Shown here in pieces: positions 10,268 through 20,595 of a stretch of DNA of 64,000 nt. Both the position numbers and the translations under genes were made by a program. The notes beneath the pieces were generated by a model that saw only the letters and a list, made by a program, of their open reading frames with translations, ran no database searches and was not told the DNA's origin. This DNA comes from Drosophila persimilis (lineage: Eukaryota; Arthropoda; Insecta; Diptera; Drosophilidae). Location: positions 124,001 to 188,000 of the forward strand of contig NW_020825479.1 in the NCBI RefSeq assembly GCF_003286085.1. The letters are read 5' to 3'. Every line of letters starts with the position of its first letter. The stretch's first letter is position 1.

Positions 10268-11650
10268 GAAATGGTTGAACAGATGTTCTGCAGCGACGCA
10301 GATTTTCCATGGGGTGGAGTCTTCATCTTCGGGCACGGTGTGCAGGCGCTGATACAGTTGTTCACTCTCGCTTCGGTAGTCTTCATATTTGCCCCGCTGC
10401 TGCCTGATTCTCGCCAATCCACTTGCACTGTGACTCTTCCTCCAGAGCTTGATGTAGTAAATCCAATGGTTGGCGGGAAAGTGCATCTGCTACCACGTTT
10501 TGCTTCCCTCGGCGATGGTGGATATCGAATTGATACTGCTGCAGCTCTAAAGCCCAACGTGCTATCCGTCCAGTGGGGTTGTCGATCGAGTTGATCCATT
10601 TCAGGGCGAGATGGTCTATCCTTCCAAGGATCAGCGCAGCTTGCGAATTGCCCACACTATTGCCAAGCATTCCTTCTCAATAACGGAGTAGTCCTCCTCG
10701 GCTTTGGACAAGCGTCGACTCGCGTAGGCTATTACTCGTTCCTCGTCCCTTATCTTTTGTGTAAGAACGGCTCCTTACCCTTGTTCGCTAGCGTCGGTTT
10801 GCAATGAGAATTTTTCATGAAAATCAGGGCAGGCGAGAACCGGCGCTTCAGTTAACCTGATCTTCAACTCCTCGAAGGCTTTTCCTGTTCTTCCGACCAT
10901 TTCCATTACTGATCTTTCCTTAACAACGCAGTCATGGGTTCTACTATTTCGGAAAAGTTGGGTACAAATCGCCGGTACCAGGAGGCCAGACCGATTCATC
11001 GGCGAAGTTCCTTGACACCTGCAGGAGTTTTCAGGTTGCGCACTGCGGCGATATTGTCAGGATCCGTGTGTATGCCGTTCCCGCTGATGACGTGCCCTAA
11101 ATATTTCAGTCTGCGTTTGAAGAAGCTGCATTTGTCCTTGTTGAGTCGAAGATTAGCCGCTGTAGAACTGTCCCGAGATGCCGCATGTGGGCCTCCACTG
11201 TGTGCCCGATAACGATAATATCATCAAGATAGGCGAATGCGTGTGGTTCCATGTCAGGGCCAATCACGCTATCCAGTGCTCGCTGGAAGGTCGCACCGGC
11301 GGAGTGAAGCCCAAAGGGCATCACTTTCCAGTGAAACAATCCGCAGCCGGGCACGGTGAACGCCGTGCACTCGCGGCTGGCTGGGGCAAGCGGAATTTGC
11401 CAGTAGCCGCTCTTCAGATCCAGGGTCGATATGTAGCTGGCATCTCTCAGCTGTTCCAATATGTGTTAAATCCTGCGGAGGAGGTACGCGTCGGGGATTG
11501 ATCGCGCGTTCAACTGTTGGAAGTCTATGCACATCCTCATGTCACCTGTTTTCTTGCCCACGAGGACAATTGGGGCGCTATGTGGACTCTTCGAAGGTTT
11601 AAATTTTCCCTTCCTTATGCAGTTTGTCGACCTTTTTATTAATGACGGCT
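10268..11650 (-). pseudogene. Broken RT, RNase H and integrase start, rightmost unit
   Basis: More complete than the middle unit. RT with YLDD box is at 11106-11459. RNase H begins at 10999-10775 (ends SLQTDASEQG, the first catalytic Asp motif) and continues at 10670-10383 with HLALKWINSI and NVVADALSRQP. The integrase zinc region begins near 10440 (SQCKWIGENQ, then STPWKICV) and is cut at the LTR. At least three frame disruptions are visible. Non-functional. Confidence 0.8.
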
Positions 11651-11853
11651 TGCATAGCGGGGTTTTTTGGATAATAACGTTGTTTTATAGTGCCTTGTTG
11701 TCGCGCATCACGATGTTATGTTCTGCAATGGGGGACACTTAGCTGAGGCCGTCGAATTGTTTCAGTTCTTGTTGCAACCATTCGGCGATCCAGGGTTCCA
11801 GGGGCTCGTCGTCTTTGGGCTCGGATCCAGGGGTCAAAACGTCGGACAATTAC

Positions 11854-12270
11854 TCAATTACAATTACTCACGGTGGCCACTGTTGCTCCTTGCGTCCGTT
11901 GCCAGTCACTGGTGCTCCTACGGCGGGGTCCGTTGTCGCCAGTGCCGGGTTCGAATCGCATTCGTCTCTTGGATCGCCGCTGTACTCGGAAGGGGTTTTT
12001 CCGCATGGCTCTGGGGTCGAGGCCGGGGAGCGCCGATGTCCATCCGTCGTATTTCATTACCAGCATCGTCATCTTTACTTGTTGATCTCCTAATCGTATG
12101 TCTGCCATCAGCGCCTGAGTCAATTCCCTGAGGGACCCATCCGCCAGTCTGATCGTCGTACGTACCATCGCTATACTCTGTCCGTTATCCAGCTCCAGAG
12201 CTTTGCGTTCGCTAACGAAGCTCCGTGTGGCGCCTGTGTCCAGAGTAGCGAGCAGGTCCTCTCCTTCCAT
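11854..12270 (-). pseudogene. Deleted protease, rightmost unit
   Basis: Carries LATLDTGATRSFV, but the frame jumps from the KMTMLVMK segment to sequence that in the middle unit lies about 300 bp further on. The flap and second conserved motif are therefore missing. The junction near 11850 carries a short direct duplication (CAATTACTCAATTACAATTACTC region), typical of error-prone end joining. Confidence 0.75.
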
Positions 12271-12276
12271 GGTTAC

Positions 12277-13247
12277 TTACGCGCGAATTCGTCCTTTCTC
12301 CAGCCGCAGGGTTCCCTTTACTGCCTCGGGGTGGGAGCGTCGATCTTCGCCCGGTCCCCTGCCGAGTGAAGCGCCTGTCCGTTTCCCGACAGCATTCGAT
12401 GGTGCGTAGCCCGCGGCGGCCGCAGTCCCATTCCCATCATCCAGTCTTGGATGATGGTTCCATTCCTGACATTCGGCTGCTGCGAGTCCGTCGACCAATC
12501 CCTCACCTGGGTTCTATCGTGCCGCTGTCCTCGCAGCCGCGTGATTCCTTGGTCCTCCTTGTTTGGCCGGCCCTTGGCCCTGAAGTTTCCCGGGGATGGG
12601 TGTCTCGTGCTTGGTTCGCGTAGCCCGTGAGTTCCGACGTGCCCTTGTTACGCGTCACATCGAAGTTCACAACCAGTTGCGTTAGTTCGGTGAGAGAATC
12701 AAAATCTTTTCGCCTCGTAAACCACTGGTATTCCGGGAGCATGTTATCGTATATCTTTTCCAATTCCTGAGCCAGCCGGCGCTGCATCATTAGTCGAATG
12801 TCCACGAAGTACGTTTTATACGCTTCTTTTGGTCGTTGAAAATGGGTTCGAATCTCGTCCTCTAGACGTTGAAAGTACCGGGGAGGCAAAAAAACTCTGA
12901 AAACTCTTTGCGGAAGGTCTCCCATGGTTCTCCACTGAGGCGGGTCGTTCGAAACCAACTCTCGGCCCGACCGGTCTACAACACGATATTCCTTGTGATA
13001 AGTGTCGTAGATCTATCCTATAGGTGGCTGCCCTCTCTTGCACGTGCTCAAGGAAACTTAACGGATCGCCGGACCCATCCAACACGATTCCCCAGCGGAC
13101 CATTTTCTCGGTGATCGCAGCGTTAAAATGCTCCTCGTTACAGGTGGGCCCCTTCGTTGATGGGTCCTTGCTACCGTGTAGGTTTCTCTGCGCCGCACCG
13201 ACGTCAATGCCGTGGAGCAGGCTCTCTACCGCGGATCCCGATGGCAT
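12277..13247 (-). pseudogene. Broken gag core, rightmost unit
   Basis: Contains the Gag core (SGDPLSFLEHVQERAATY at 13114 downward and PPRYFQRLEDE at 12958-12503). Between about 12420 and 12440 both zinc knuckles are deleted and replaced by a filler (CCATCATCCA) that is the inverse of nearby sequence (TGGATGATGG). Frameshifts lie near 12980 and 13250. Confidence 0.75.
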
Positions 13248-13363
13248 GATACTACGGCTACTGGCGGGTACGACATCATACGCAGCCGGGGGATGGGTTT
13301 GTAGGCTAAAAGGCTAAGAGGTTTAACCTCTGGAGTCACGGAGGCTCCGTACTGGGCCTCCAA

Positions 13364-13528
13364 TTACTCCAAACGAGAGCGCACCGTTCTTGGTAAATCG
13401 GCCGAGTTTGCGAAGGTCGCGAGTCGACGTCTCAACTCTTCGACAGTTCCAGCACTGTCTAATCCAAGCTCCGCGGCAATCGTCTCAAACTCGTTTTTGC
13501 GCCTAACCGAAATCCACTTGACTCCCAT
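13364..13528 (-). pseudogene. Gag N-terminal fragment, rightmost unit
   Basis: An ATG at 13528 opens 54 codons ending with TAA at 13364. The product starts MGVKWISVRRKNEFE and has a SAP-like helix-hairpin pattern (AELGLDSAGTVEELRRRL), as seen at the start of some Ty3/gypsy Gag proteins. The frame continues recognisably after the stop (LEAQYGASVTPEV), so the stop is an inactivating change. This is the only unit in the window with the normal N-terminus. Confidence 0.5.
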
Positions 13529-13806
13529 GTTGAGTTGGTCCGGGTCACTGCTGCTGCACGTGGTCTACGATCAAATGTCTGGGGCGCCGCACGAAGAATC
13601 GAAAAACGTAGCTAATGATGCGGCGAAAGACGGGGCTCTGAATCCTTAAACGGCGAGGACGCGTGCGAGACTATTCGGTGGTGAATTACAGGTGGGCCGT
13701 CCTGGTCGGGAACCTGGACACGGTGCTGGCAACCCAATTAACACGCGCTTGTTCAGGAGTACTTTAGTCGTTGGTTTCTGATGGACATATAGAGCGCTCT
13801 CACTTT
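13529..13806. other. Flank between Osvaldo-type gag and the 412-type element
   Basis: Either gag leader of the Osvaldo-type unit or host DNA; the border is not visible. Joined to 21932 onward, it forms the sequence into which the 412-type element jumped (target CTTT, 13803-13806). Confidence 0.4.
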
Positions 13807-14285
13807 TGTAAAATGAAATGTTCAAATCCTTTTTGTTGGATCGTTGGGGCTCAACCCTCCGATCTGTTTTATTGTGATTTCTCTTCTGTATTTTACAATT
13901 GTGGTTTGGGCTTTTGTAAGCCCAAAGCCGCGGAGCTGCGCTGCCAGTGACGCCGGCAGCGGAGCGGCAGAACTATGTGTTCTTATCTCTTATATGTTAA
14001 TATGTATATGCTCAGCGCTGTTGGCAGCGAGAGCGCGAGGGAAGATATATGTGTGTATGCATGTATATTAGTGCCGTCAAGTCATGGGAACATGCTGACG
14101 CTGCACTTGGGTCGCTCGAGGCATTCTTGAGTGAATCGTAATACGATCACCCAGAATGTCTGGGACTTTATTGTTACGTAAACACTGAAACAAAGTGTTA
14201 CAGTGTGTATTCTTTAAGTACCGTCGGTACAGTGGGTATTCGAAATAATGAATACTTTACTTTACTTTAATATGAGCATACTACA
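13807..14285 (-). repeat. 3' LTR of the 412-type element
   Basis: 479 bp. On the minus strand it starts TGTAGTATGCTC and ends CATTTTACA. It contains an AATAAA (minus strand, about 14165-14172). It equals 21449-21927 wherever compared. Confidence 0.9.
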
Positions 14286-14298
14286 TCTCCCTCCTTTT
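14286..14298 (-). other. Polypurine tract
   Basis: Minus-strand AAAAGGAGGGAGA immediately precedes the 3' LTR, the expected plus-strand primer. Confidence 0.85.
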
Positions 14299-14531
14299 GA
14301 AAAATAACGTAATATAATGAAGTTATTTTATTTTTAGCTTTTACTATATATGTATACGAGTTATGTATTCTTAAAAAGACAATTTATATATATATTTTTT
14401 TTCTTTTTTAGTCAATTATTAGAATATTGAATTTTAATTAATATTGATAAAATTTAAAAGTTATTTGAATATAAATGCGGAATAGTATATTTTTATGGTT
14501 TATATTTATGTATGGCCGTACTAAAAAATTA
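14299..14531 (-). other. AT-rich untranslated region after pol
   Basis: About 230 bp of AT-rich sequence between the pol stop and the polypurine tract, with no env-like frame. The element ends after pol, as expected for its clade. Confidence 0.7.
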
Positions 14532-17500
14532 TTAATAATTGCAAATCTTTAACCTATCCTTATGTACTTTCTGAGTTTTGTTTTTATTATCGGAGATTAT
14601 GACGTTATCTCTTTCTCCGATACTTTCTACTCTATATGGTCCTATATATTTAAAATCTAGCTTATGTCCTGTTTCATTTTTCAATAAAACTTTATCTCCT
14701 ACAGCTAAATTTAAATCTTTTAACTTTAAGTCATAGAGCTGTTTATTTTTAATTTTATGCTCCTCGAGCATAATCCTTGCTCGTTTATATGCTATTTCTA
14801 ATCTATATTTACTCTCTTTAGAGTAATCATCTATGTTATATAGAGGTGCTATTCTATCTATAGTATTAAATTGAACTGGTAAGTTGGAAGTCTTACCGAA
14901 AACTAGCTCATATGGACAATAATCATGTGCCATAGAGGGGGTTGTATTAAAACAATATACGAAGTATTGCAGCCATACATCCCAATCTGATTTGTCAGCT
15001 GAGATGTATGAGCGTATGAACTCGTTAAATGTTCTGTGGCTTCGCTCCACGGTTCCTACAGTCTGGTGATGATGTGCAGTAGAAGTTATGTTTTTGATGT
15101 TTAGATTTTTACATAAGTCTTCAATTATTGAATTTTTATATTCTGTTCCCATGTCCGTAATGAACGTCTTCATTGGACCGTACTTTAGAATAAAATTTTC
15201 AAAAATAGCTTTAGCTACTGTATTTGCACTTTTGTTTCTAATAGGTATGGCAACAAGGTATTTTGTCAGGTCACATATTAAGGTGACTGCATATTCATTT
15301 CCTTGTTCTGATTTAGGAAGTGGACCGATCGTATCCACTATTACCCTATCAAAAGCCATGTATGGTGTTTCTGTAATAGTCAATGGAGTTATTGTGTGCT
15401 TGGTTACTTTAGCTTTTTGGCATTTTGGACATTTTCGTATGTAATTGGTTATTTCTTTAGTCATACCTTTCCAAAAATAATGTCTTTTGACCTTGGCCAA
15501 GGTTTTTGTTATGCCTGTATGTCCTCCTTGTATGGGATCATCATGTAATGTAGACAGTATTGCTTCTTTTTCTTTTTCATTTTTAATTAGGGTCACCGGG
15601 TTGAGTAGCGCTACTCTTATTGTTCGTAATATTTTATTGCCCATATTTTTAAAATTATCTATTGAAATGTATTCAAAGATATTTTCCCACGGTGCCACTT
15701 TGAGTTGGCTGATTTTTTGTTTACCGGCTTGCGTTTCAAGCCTTTGGAAAAACTGACCTAAGTCAAGGGTTCCATTAGTATACAAATCGCTAACATCATA
15801 TCTTGCAGTAATTTTTTTTCCATGTTTGAAAAAACATAAATTATTATTTACATGCAAGGTCACTACTTTACGTACTTCGTCATTGTTGATGACTTCATAT
15901 ACGTTGGGCTTTGAAGCTTTTGTTAGAGATTGCCTAGGCAATTCTATTTTTTCTTTTCCTGCGCAGGATTTCTGTCTACTCTGTTGCCTGGTAGTGACTT
16001 TCAGGACTTTATTCGTATTTTGTATGTTTTTTAGGTCTGTGATGGTTATTCTTGATAACGCATCTGCTACATGATTATCTTTACCCTTTAGATACTCGAC
16101 TGTAAAGTCGTATTCTTCTAATTCGAGCCGCATGCGTGTGAGTTTTGAGCTAGGATTGACCATTGAAAATAGGTATGTTAGTGGTCTGTGATCCGTTTTT
16201 ACTGTAAAGTGTTTACCATAGATATATGGTCGAAAATGGGTAATTGCCCAATGAATTGCTGCTAATTCCTGTTCTGTAGTACTTTTGTTACTTTCACCTT
16301 TTGTGAATGAACGTGATGCATATGCTAATGGGAGTTGGAGTCCGTTATGGTTTTGAGTTAAAACCGCTCCACATGCTTGTTTACTAGCATCGGTGATTAT
16401 GCAAAATTCTTTCTGAAAATCTGGGTACTGTAACAGAGTGGGTTCCATAAGTTTATCTTTTAAATATTGGAATGCATTTTGACATTCAGTTGACCACTCA
16501 AAGGGGACATTCTTTTTACATAATCTAGTTATGTGCCGGGAATAGTCGGCGAAGTTTTTAATAAAACGTCTATAATAATTGCAAAATGCAATAAATCGTC
16601 TAGCGCTGTCCGCATCATGTGGGACTGGATAGTTTTTGATGACGTCATATTTCTTGTCATCTGGCAAGATTCCTTTATCTGTGCATTTATGACCAAGAAA
16701 GGTCACTTCATGCATAAAAAATGAACATTTTTGTGGATGTAATTTTAGGTTGTGTTTCCTACATATCTCAAAAATATCTGTTAAGTTTTTAAGCATATGT
16801 TTTTCGGAACAACCCATGACTATTAGATCGTCCATATACAGGAAGGCTTGCGAAGCTTCAAGTCCAGAGAATGCTATAGTCATCATTCTTTGAAATGAAT
16901 TCGGCGCTATTTTTAAACCAAATGGTAGTCGCGTGAAGCGATATGAGCCATTGCTCGTGGAAAAAGACGTTATATTTCGCGAACTTTCTTCTAGTTCGAT
17001 TTGATGAAAACCTGACATTAAGTCAAGGCATGAGAAATACTTTGCTCTACCTAGTTGATCCAAAATGTCATCAATTCTAGGTAGTGGAAATTTGTCGGCC
17101 AGGAGTTTTTTGTTTATTTGACGATAGTCAACTACCAATCGCCATTTCTTTTGTTCTGAACCCGGAAGGGCTTTCTTTGGGACAAGTAGAAGTGGGCTGT
17201 TGTATTCTGATACGGATGGTTCGACAATATTGTTGTTGATTAATTTTCCTACTTGTTTTTTAATTTCCTCAACTTGGCTATGCGGACTTCGATAGTTCTT
17301 TATGTATATAGGTTCGTCATCCCTCAATCTCAATTTCTGTTTATAAAAATTATTTGTTGTGATTGATTCGGTTTCAAGCCCGAATACGTCACTAAAGTTT
17401 GTACATAGTTTAGTTAATTGCTTCTTGAATTGTACTGGGAAATGTTTGCTTAATTCAGCTATGACAGTTTTTTCTCGGATTTGAATTTGAGTTGTTTGAA

Positions 17501-18116
17501 TTACCTTGTAATTCGAAAGTGGTTCATATTGTATGTTATTTATATGTACTAATTGGTTGGTACTGGTTGTATTCAGCAATCGGACAAATGTATTATTTTT
17601 TGAAGTTATTGTATTTGCTACATAAATACCAGGTTGAATTTCCTGGTTTGGGATCAATATGGTTTCTATATCGGACGTTAATTCTATTTTTCTGACAACT
17701 TGTGATCTTGCTGGTAGAAGAATTGTATTGTTACCAGAACTGTATGTTATTGGAACATAAATTTTAATTTTTATATTATTTGGTCGTATTATTAACCAAT
17801 CCTCTGCAGGTTTTAAGTCTATTAGGCAGTTTAATTCTTTTATGAAATCAATGCCTATTATTCCATCACACGGAATTGCAAAATTTTGATTAACTAAATG
17901 GAAATTGTGTGGAATTATGTACTTATCCGTCTGTAGCTCTATTAGGGCAAGGCCTTGGGATGTTATTATACCTTCCCCTATTCCTTGTATATCTATTTTA
18001 TTTTTTGTTTGAATGTCGTTAAAGACATCTGAATTTTCTTTTAATAATGATATATTGGCACCGGTATCTATAAGGAATGTAAGTTGTTTTCCTGTTTTAG
18101 AATTGAGGAATGTCAC
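14532..18116 (-). CDS. pol: Pol polyprotein of the 412-type element (protease, RT, RNase H, integrase)
   Basis: 1194 codons without interruption. From the start: retropepsin with LIDTGANISLL (Asp near residue 17) and GIIGIDFI; reverse transcriptase with MSGFHQIEL, FGLKIAPNSFQRMM and the YMDD box (FLYMDDLIVMG); RNase H starting ITDASKQACGAVL; integrase with an HHCC zinc region (HTGITKTLAKVKRHYFW and CPKCQKAK), then the DDE core (DTIGPLP, ITDMGTEY and HHHQTVGTVERS); and a C-terminal GPY/F motif (YIGPYRVES). The first listed codon is GTG. The same frame continues upstream through the gag stop, in the -1 phase relative to gag, so Pol is probably made by -1 frameshifting as Gag-Pol. All catalytic residues seem present. 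Confidence 0.92.
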   Translation of the reverse strand: MTFLNSKTGKQLTFLIDTGANISLLKENSDVFNDIQTKNKIDIQGIGEGIITSQGLALIELQTDKYIIPHNFHLVNQNFAIPCDGIIGIDFIKELNCLIDLKPAEDWLIIRPNNIKIKIYVPITYSSGNNTILLPARSQVVRKIELTSDIETILIPNQEIQPGIYVANTITSKNNTFVRLLNTTSTNQLVHINNIQYEPLSNYKVIQTTQIQIREKTVIAELSKHFPVQFKKQLTKLCTNFSDVFGLETESITTNNFYKQKLRLRDDEPIYIKNYRSPHSQVEEIKKQVGKLINNNIVEPSVSEYNSPLLLVPKKALPGSEQKKWRLVVDYRQINKKLLADKFPLPRIDDILDQLGRAKYFSCLDLMSGFHQIELEESSRNITSFSTSNGSYRFTRLPFGLKIAPNSFQRMMTIAFSGLEASQAFLYMDDLIVMGCSEKHMLKNLTDIFEICRKHNLKLHPQKCSFFMHEVTFLGHKCTDKGILPDDKKYDVIKNYPVPHDADSARRFIAFCNYYRRFIKNFADYSRHITRLCKKNVPFEWSTECQNAFQYLKDKLMEPTLLQYPDFQKEFCIITDASKQACGAVLTQNHNGLQLPLAYASRSFTKGESNKSTTEQELAAIHWAITHFRPYIYGKHFTVKTDHRPLTYLFSMVNPSSKLTRMRLELEEYDFTVEYLKGKDNHVADALSRITITDLKNIQNTNKVLKVTTRQQSRQKSCAGKEKIELPRQSLTKASKPNVYEVINNDEVRKVVTLHVNNNLCFFKHGKKITARYDVSDLYTNGTLDLGQFFQRLETQAGKQKISQLKVAPWENIFEYISIDNFKNMGNKILRTIRVALLNPVTLIKNEKEKEAILSTLHDDPIQGGHTGITKTLAKVKRHYFWKGMTKEITNYIRKCPKCQKAKVTKHTITPLTITETPYMAFDRVIVDTIGPLPKSEQGNEYAVTLICDLTKYLVAIPIRNKSANTVAKAIFENFILKYGPMKTFITDMGTEYKNSIIEDLCKNLNIKNITSTAHHHQTVGTVERSHRTFNEFIRSYISADKSDWDVWLQYFVYCFNTTPSMAHDYCPYELVFGKTSNLPVQFNTIDRIAPLYNIDDYSKESKYRLEIAYKRARIMLEEHKIKNKQLYDLKLKDLNLAVGDKVLLKNETGHKLDFKYIGPYRVESIGERDNVIISDNKNKTQKVHKDRLKICNY

Positions 18117-18160
18117 GAATATATTGAGATTGAGGTTGATTGTGTGAACCGCTGGATTTT

Positions 18161-19477
18161 TTAATTTAGTGTATCTAAAGGATCTTGGGAGTTTCCCGAA
18201 GCTGTCTGTGTAACACGAACATTGTTCTGTCGTGTGTTTCCATTGCTATTGTATCTTTGGTTGTTATAGGTTCCACCGTTATTACGGTTATTTCCCCTAT
18301 AGCCAACACGACCTCTATTGTTATTATAACTATTGTTGTAAATATGGTTGTGGTTGTAACCACGACCATTTCCTCCACCGCGATAGTTACCTCGAAAGTT
18401 ACTACCGCGGTAGACTTGTCCTTGTCTGGTGTACAATATTGAACTTGCACTACCAGTCATCTCTGTACTACACTGTATATATTTTGCTACGGCATCATTC
18501 ATTGTTGGGAATGTGCCTGCTTCTAGTATTGTTTTGAGTCTGCCGTGCTCGCAATTTTTAACCATTGTACTAATGGCCTCCTTGCAGCTGAACTTATCGG
18601 CGTGTTTCGCTGGCAAACCCTCATCAATGTATGATGCTTCTAGAAGTTTTCGCATATCATCAATCTCTGTTGTGAATTGGGCTGCTGTTTTGCCTTTTTG
18701 GCATACTTTTGCCATTTTAGCCTTTATAACATCTGATGACTCTCCGACAATAGTGTCCTGCAATTTCTTTATTATTGCGCTAATGGTGGTTTCATCTTGT
18801 ATTTTATACAATGTAGTTCCTATTACTTTTGATTTAATTACTTCTATAGCTAAATTTTCGTATGGTCCTTTCGTTAGATTGACCAATTTGACTGCCGTAA
18901 TGAATCTTTGTAAATGGAGTTTCTGTCCATTAAATTCCGGAATGGCGTGCGAAATATCTTTGATATATGCCCGTTGGGCAATTGTTTCGTCTGCCATTGT
19001 GGTTGGTTCTTGCCCAACCACGCTGTTTGCTGAACTAGTCGACGGTTTGTCGTCGTTCACCGGATGGTTCGATCTATTTGATCGAGAATCGTCTTCCGAT
19101 ATAATGATAATATTTTTTACATTCGGGGGCCTGGGACTTATTGGCCTTGATTCCGATTCTACAGCTGGTATATATGTCGCAGCTGTGTTTAGAAGATTTG
19201 GGATGTGTATGTCTAGATTGAATTTTTCTTTAACGAATACTAATCGTTCCCTTAGACGTTTGAAGACGTCTGTAGATTGAAACCAATGTATATCAGTAAG
19301 TCTTTCTCTGTTTTCTAGAAAAAGTTCTCTGACCTCATTATATATGTTTACCAAATTAGTTGTATGTTTAATGACCGTACTATTTTGTGTAGGTCTGTTC
19401 TGCGTTAAGCATTTGTATGACTTATCGAATTCTGCTCTTAGAGTGCAAACTTTAGCGCAGATCGTAAGCCAGTCCAT
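18161..19477 (-). CDS. gag: Gag of the 412-type element
   Basis: 438 codons from an ATG. The N-terminal half is helical and without known motif. The middle (from FNGQKLHLQRFITAVKLV) matches the capsid-like arrangement of mdg1-clade Gag. The C-terminus has no Cys-His knuckle but an Arg/Gly/Asn-rich tail (FRGNYRGGGNGRGY and RGRVGYRGNNRN) that can bind RNA. The end overlaps the upstream extension of pol in the -1 phase. Intact; forms virus-like particles in related elements. Confidence 0.88.
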   Translation of the reverse strand: MDWLTICAKVCTLRAEFDKSYKCLTQNRPTQNSTVIKHTTNLVNIYNEVRELFLENRERLTDIHWFQSTDVFKRLRERLVFVKEKFNLDIHIPNLLNTAATYIPAVESESRPISPRPPNVKNIIIISEDDSRSNRSNHPVNDDKPSTSSANSVVGQEPTTMADETIAQRAYIKDISHAIPEFNGQKLHLQRFITAVKLVNLTKGPYENLAIEVIKSKVIGTTLYKIQDETTISAIIKKLQDTIVGESSDVIKAKMAKVCQKGKTAAQFTTEIDDMRKLLEASYIDEGLPAKHADKFSCKEAISTMVKNCEHGRLKTILEAGTFPTMNDAVAKYIQCSTEMTGSASSILYTRQGQVYRGSNFRGNYRGGGNGRGYNHNHIYNNSYNNNRGRVGYRGNNRNNGGTYNNQRYNSNGNTRQNNVRVTQTASGNSQDPLDTLN

Positions 19478-19486
19478 ATGTGTTTT

Positions 19487-19795
19487 TTAATGTTGTCCAT
19501 TCCGATTGGAAGACAATCTAACATTAGCAATCACAATTCTTCCTAAAATTTCGTTTTCTATTATTTGGCTGTTTACGAGGATGCCGGGTATGGTTGATAA
19601 TACGATACCTTTTTGTGTGGCATCACAATGAATTAGTGGTGAAAAAGGTAAATTATATTCGTTCATATATGAGTATTCGAACTCGTATATGCTAATTGGA
19701 TTGGGGAATGCGGCTAAGATTGCTTTAGCTCTATATTCGAAATTTTCATTCCTGTCGTGGGTAGCCCTAATGGCTGCTGCTGTTCTACGAGACAT
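19487..19795 (-). CDS. Leader ORF, 102 aa, of the 412-type element
   Basis: Starts at ATG 19795 (MSRRTAAAIRATHD) and stops 9 bp before the gag ATG. Basic N-terminus, then a mixed sequence (NEYNLPFSPLIHCD, GRIVIANVRL). No known fold recognised. Small frames ahead of gag are a known trait of 412-like elements. An intact frame directly before gag suggests translation or a role in controlling gag translation; that is inference. Confidence 0.5.
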   Translation of the reverse strand: MSRRTAAAIRATHDRNENFEYRAKAILAAFPNPISIYEFEYSYMNEYNLPFSPLIHCDATQKGIVLSTIPGILVNSQIIENEILGRIVIANVRLSSNRNGQH

Positions 19796-19916
19796 TTTAT
19801 TTTGTCTTTGTAACAATATATTAAAAGCGGGAATTCTACCTGAAGTGTACCCATGTACATGTATTCGAGCTCTATTATGCTCCTAGGGGTCGTTGAGACC
19901 AATTTTTTTTTTTTTT

Positions 19917-20144
19917 TTAAACTCTATCTAAATTGTTTGCCCTACTCATATATCTCTTTTTAATTATCTTATTATGTTTTACATACAATGTTAAAAGGAA
20001 TTGTAAAACAGTGACAATGGTTAAAATCAGAAGTAATAACCAGAGTGCATTGAGATCATCCCTGTGGTCTATTATTTTGACATTATTGACCACATTGGCC
20101 GTATTGTCTTTGGTCTGACTATCGTCAGAACCGAACCAACCCAT
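19917..20144 (-). CDS. Leader ORF, 75 aa, single-span membrane protein
   Basis: Starts at ATG 20144 (MGWFGSDDSQTKDN). A hydrophilic N-terminus of about 30 residues is followed by one strong membrane segment (LWLLLLILTIVTVLQFLL) and a basic tail (KHNKIIKKRYMSR), giving a type III or signal-anchor topology. A membrane protein is unexpected in an element without env. No homologue recognised from the sequence alone. It lies in the 2-kb leader between primer site and gag. Confidence 0.5.
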   Translation of the reverse strand: MGWFGSDDSQTKDNTANVVNNVKIIDHRDDLNALWLLLLILTIVTVLQFLLTLYVKHNKIIKKRYMSRANNLDRV

Positions 20145-20595
20145 GGTGATGATTTTCTCTCAAAAATTGGTTTCTACAATGTTGGGGTTTTTAATTTTAT
20201 TTATTTTTTTTTTTTTTTATTATTATTTGCTATTCATTTATTCTTTTCAATAATAAAAAAAAATTACTAAAAATCTTTTTTTTTTCTCATGGACACACAT
20301 ATCTATATACCCTTCCTTTTTTTTTTTTTTTTTTTTGCTCTTTAAAATTTCATCAATATAAATTATTTTTTTTTTATATATATTTGATCAAAATGAAGGA
20401 AGAAAAAAAATGTTAAGGGACATGTGATCGATTTACAGGTTTTTCATTATATAATTCAATATCGATCACATGGTTTTAGTAATAGCCTAACAGAGGTTAG
20501 TATTTTCAAGTTGCACTTTAAGGGTGCTTCAACTTGAGATAGAATATTATAATTATTGGCAATATGAGGCATGGCATTTCTGCAGCTCAATTGCG
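20145..20595 (-). other. AT-rich leader of the 412-type element
   Basis: Long T and A runs and TATATA stretches, with an inverted pair (ACATGTGATCGAT near 20420 and ATCGATCACATGG near 20462) that could form a stem of about 11 bp. No coding frame. Confidence 0.4.

Larger units (their letters stand above)
1..13800 (-). mobile_element. Tandem array of decayed Osvaldo-type Ty3/gypsy units
   Basis: Sequence from position 1 recurs from 7232 onward, offset 7231, then 6180 and later 6549 and 6133 because of indels. Read on the minus strand the order is gag, protease, RT, RNase H, integrase start, LTR, primer site, leader, gag and so on. The window holds one nearly whole middle unit (about 2810-8989 plus gag sequence), the 3' part of a leftmost unit (1-2809) and the 5' part of a rightmost one (8990-13528). 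Both integrase breakpoints are the same (near 4087 and 10268), so the truncation came before the duplication. The long LTR (about 1.28 kb) and the Lys-type primer site fit the Osvaldo family. The family name is by resemblance. The array continues left of the window; its right edge lies somewhere in 13529-13806. Confidence 0.8.

Noticed and set aside
14020-14080. 75-codon frame in both LTRs of the 412-type element as a gene
   Set aside because: Antisense to the element and within LTRs; LTR identity explains the two copies.
20420-20475. Inverted repeat in the 412-type leader as a terminator or attachment site
   Set aside because: Too short, and no known function in these elements; kept only as a note in the leader entry.
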